From positions 248,001 through 312,000 of the forward strand of contig SWBL01000008.1 in assembly GCA_024195585.1 (NCBI GenBank): 64,000 nucleotides of DNA, written 5' to 3'. Below are positions 61,617-64,000 of this stretch, piece after piece; the stretch's first letter is position 1, and each line of letters opens with the position of its first letter. The notes beneath the pieces were generated by a model. That model did no database searches. It saw only the letters and a program-made list of their open reading frames with translations, and was not told the origin of the DNA. This stretch comes from Aureobasidium sp. EXF-3400 (Eukaryota > Ascomycota > Dothideomycetes > Dothideales > Saccotheciaceae). Position numbers and translations under genes: made by a program.

Positions 61617-62240
61617 TCAGTCTTCGTCCATATCGTCTTCTTCATCATCGCTCTCGATTCCCATAGATGCTCCTGCTCTGGTGTTGTTTCCCGCACTCTC
61701 ACTTCCAAGCATCTTGTCGAGTGCAAAGTCGGAGCCCTTTTCTTGGGCCGTTGCACGTAGAATGGCAGCCTTAGCTCTTCTGATAGCTTCCTCTTCGGCC
61801 TTGCGAATAGTTCCAGACACTCTAACGACCTGAACGACACAGGCTTGATCGATGGGTCGCGGTAATCGGGTGACAAAACTCAGAGCGGCCCACACTAAAC
61901 GATAATGCGCGCGCGAAACTCGAATGATGGCTGTAGAAGTGGCAGGAGACAGGTATTTCACTGCCAAAGGTCAGCCGCGTATTCAATGTAGTGTTGGCGA
62001 AAGATCAAACTCACCAACAAGACTGCTGGCGATCATGCCGCTTCCATAGTCTCCAAACAGTTCCGCGACACCATCTCTGATGATGCGTGCCAGCAGTTGG
62101 GCATTGAGTTTATCCGAAGAAGGACGGCGGAAGGAGATGACATCGGGGACTTGTCCGTCTTTTGTTGTCGACTTTGTGGGAGTGTCTGAGTCGGGGTATA
62201 GAATGTTGACGAGCAGGTAGCGGTGCTTCAATCGGACCAT
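61617..62240 (-). CDS. POP5: RNase P / RNase MRP subunit Pop5
   Basis: Exons 62240-62015 and 61960-61617 (54-nt intron) encode 189 residues. The start MVRLKHRYLLVNILYP is the Pop5 signature. The second exon carries the core VKYLSPATSTAIIRVSRAHY and VWAALSFVT, then CVVQVVRVSGTIRKAEEEAIRRA. Pop5 is a protein core subunit of RNase P and RNase MRP, needed for tRNA 5' processing and rRNA maturation. The C-terminal tail is acidic (ESDDEEDDMDED). An insertion of about 20 residues near residue 20-35 is slightly longer than in yeast. Confidence 0.93.
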
Positions 62241-62495
62241 GATGACGGGTGCAGGCGCGTGAATCGAGCGCTGGGGTTTGTTCTTGATGATGCGATCGGC
62301 ATCTTATGTGCGATCAAGTCATGGTCGGTCAGAAAATTGGTTGCTCGAAAAGTTCATGAGGGCAGCGATTCACATCAAGGTCGAAGCTTGGCGAGCATGT
62401 AGTTTTTGGCATGTCGTTTTTCGACAGATATCTGGGTATCTTCTAATGCTTCGAAATGGGGTATCTATGCTAGTTCGCTTCTGGCAACTGTCCAC

Positions 62496-63632
62496 CTACG
62501 CGCGCTTGGTTCTCTTCTTGCGCTTCTTGTTCTTCTTTGACTTTTTGCTCTTCTTGACGACGCTGGGCGGTGCAATCACGTTGCCCTCATCGTCCAGCTC
62601 TTCCTCGTCTTCGTTGTCAGACCCATCCTCATCTTCATCCGAGTCAGAACCTTCTTCATTCTGCTTTGCTAGCCTCTGCTCTTCTTTCCTAGCCTTTTTG
62701 TCTTCGGCCTGCTGCTTCAATTTCTCCTCCCTTCTGATGGCAGCCCCGTACTTTTGCTTGACTTCCTTCTCAAATGCCTCTTTCTCAAGCTTGAACAGCA
62801 TCATGGTTGCTCTTGCATCTTCCACGGAACTGTGCTCTCCACCTTGAATTTCCATACCGAGGAACTCCTTGGCCAGCTTGCGTAGAGCAGGCGCTCTGCC
62901 CATTGACATTTTGCGGAATGTCGAGTGTCTGGATGTATCCCGAATGTCTCTTTTCGGATGTGAGAGTAGCAGCACATCCAAATCGTTCTTGACTGCGTGT
63001 CCGATCAAGATCTTTCCTTCCAATAGTGCGGCAACCTCTTTCTGTACTTCGGAGAAGGGACGGGCGACATCTGGTCTCAGGTGATGGGGTCGAATACCAC
63101 TGACAAAGGTGCGGTAATCTGTGACTTCAACACCTGGTACAGGTTGTACAAAACTATCGTAAATCTGTTCGCCGTGGAAGTTGACAATCGATACGCGCGC
63201 GAGGACATTGTCGTCGAGAGGGCCAGTGCCGACCATTTCGCAATCGATGGCTAGGAACTTTCCGGGCTTGTGTGTAGGGTGAAGACCTTGGTTGACTAAA
63301 GAGTCGGTAGAGGTGCGAGTGGAACCGACATGTTCGGCTGTAGTAGAAGGTTCGGCATTCGATGCGCTTCTCGGTGTCGAAGCGGATGATTTCGAGGAAG
63401 AAACACCCATGTTGGATCTTCTCTGAGCAAAAGATGGCTTGCTCAGCTCAGTCCTTGGTCTCTTTGTTCCATTCGAGGAGCCGTGGAACTTGATTGACTT
63501 TTGGTCTTGCGATTCGGTTGTTCTCTTGCGCTTCACGCCCAGACTCGAGTCATCGGACTTGGACTTCGGTTTGAGTGTCTGCTGTAGTCTCTTCCAATTG
63601 CTCGATAGGTTTGCGACTCCGACTTGAGCCAT
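62496..63632 (-). CDS. REX4: RNA exonuclease 4 (DEDDh family)
   Basis: An intronless frame encodes 378 residues from the Met at 63632 (MAQVGVANLSSNWKRLQ), which matches the usual Rex4 N-terminus; an in-frame ATG at 63743 would add 37 residues. The DEDDh exonuclease motifs are FLAIDCEMVG (Exo I), LIGHAVKNDLDVLLLSHP (Exo II) and HSSVEDARATM (Exo III, catalytic His and Asp). Rex4 trims 3' ends in pre-rRNA processing in the nucleolus. The N-terminal 120 residues are basic and Ser-rich. The C-terminus is an acidic run followed by a strongly basic KKSKKNKKRKKR tail, a nucleolar localisation signal type. Confidence 0.93.
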   Translation of the reverse strand: MAQVGVANLSSNWKRLQQTLKPKSKSDDSSLGVKRKRTTESQDQKSIKFHGSSNGTKRPRTELSKPSFAQRRSNMGVSSSKSSASTPRSASNAEPSTTAEHVGSTRTSTDSLVNQGLHPTHKPGKFLAIDCEMVGTGPLDDNVLARVSIVNFHGEQIYDSFVQPVPGVEVTDYRTFVSGIRPHHLRPDVARPFSEVQKEVAALLEGKILIGHAVKNDLDVLLLSHPKRDIRDTSRHSTFRKMSMGRAPALRKLAKEFLGMEIQGGEHSSVEDARATMMLFKLEKEAFEKEVKQKYGAAIRREEKLKQQAEDKKARKEEQRLAKQNEEGSDSDEDEDGSDNEDEEELDDEGNVIAPPSVVKKSKKSKKNKKRKKRTKRA

Positions 63633-63743
63633 GGTTTCTTGTGAGATAGTTTGGTCTGGTCTGGGGAATCTGTCTAGCACTTTTTTCTCCAGCGGCGCGG
63701 CTGCCGGCCCGACCATGCGCGGCTTAACGCCGGCTTGGTCCAT

Positions 63744-64000
63744 CCATCACATGCCAGATCTTAGCCAGATCAACAGGTACTGGACTTGACCAGCGTCTTC
63801 GTCAAATTCCCGTCATCTCACACAACGATATTGGAGCGAGATAGAGGATGGTACATGTATTCTTGTGACCTCCTCTAGAAAAGAAAGCTGAAACTATGCA
63901 TCACCATGGTTGATCACAAGTACTCCGACTCGTGCAAGCTTCGCTTTCACATGCAAATTACATCATGAATGGTCAACAGATTCGAGAGTTTGTTGATATA
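63744..64000. other. Right-end intergenic sequence, 257 bp
   Basis: REX4 promoter and unknown sequence to the window edge. No frame of note was seen. Confidence 0.4.

Overview
The window is nuclear DNA of a filamentous ascomycete (Pezizomycotina). This rests on gene content (fungal Zn2Cys6 regulator, DUF3112 membrane protein, bifunctional ARG5,6, ALG2, CRY-DASH, fasciclin and GH28 secreted proteins) and on gene structure: introns are mostly 46-63 nt, start GTAAGT/GTATGT/GTGAGT, carry CTAAC/CTGAC-type branch points and end YAG. A dothideomycete is my guess, not shown. Genes lie on both strands without operons. All exon joins are my own reading of splice sites and frame continuity.

Layout. 0-9.3 kb: the 3' end of an unknown gene, a PlsB-type glycerol-3-phosphate/DHAP acyltransferase divergent from ALG2, a small unknown protein, the CTD phosphatase SSU72 and a proline-iminopeptidase-like hydrolase. 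11.0-12.5 kb: proline dehydrogenase. 12.5-22.5 kb: a gene-poor tract containing one small gene, degenerate repeat units of about 240-300 bp with regularly spaced minus-strand splice-donor-like motifs, and a four-copy array of about 130 bp. 22.5-36.3 kb: a doubtful proline-rich gene, then minus-strand SMC5, SGF11, ARG5,6, an MFS transporter and an MRS2-type magnesium channel. 37.7-45.8 kb: CRY-DASH with an RGG tail, a two-domain fasciclin protein, a small unknown protein, a GH28 gene that looks frameshifted, and a mitochondrial thioredoxin-like protein. 46.4-64 kb: a Zn2Cys6 regulator with a His/Gln/Ala repeat, ASA1, DBP7, a quinone-oxidoreductase-like protein, pantothenate synthetase, a DUF3112 seven-helix protein, GPN2, BUB3, POP5 and REX4.

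Most genes are housekeeping and share no pathway. Themes include ribosome and RNA processing (DBP7, POP5, REX4), RNA polymerase II and chromatin (SSU72, SGF11, ASA1, GPN2), chromosome maintenance (SMC5, BUB3) and mitochondrial metabolism (PUT1, ARG5,6, MRS2). No secondary-metabolite cluster, complete transposon, tRNA, rRNA or CRISPR was found. The strongest candidates for something new are the repetitive gene-poor tract at 14-19.6 kb, the frameshifted GH28 gene and the RGG-tailed CRY-DASH.
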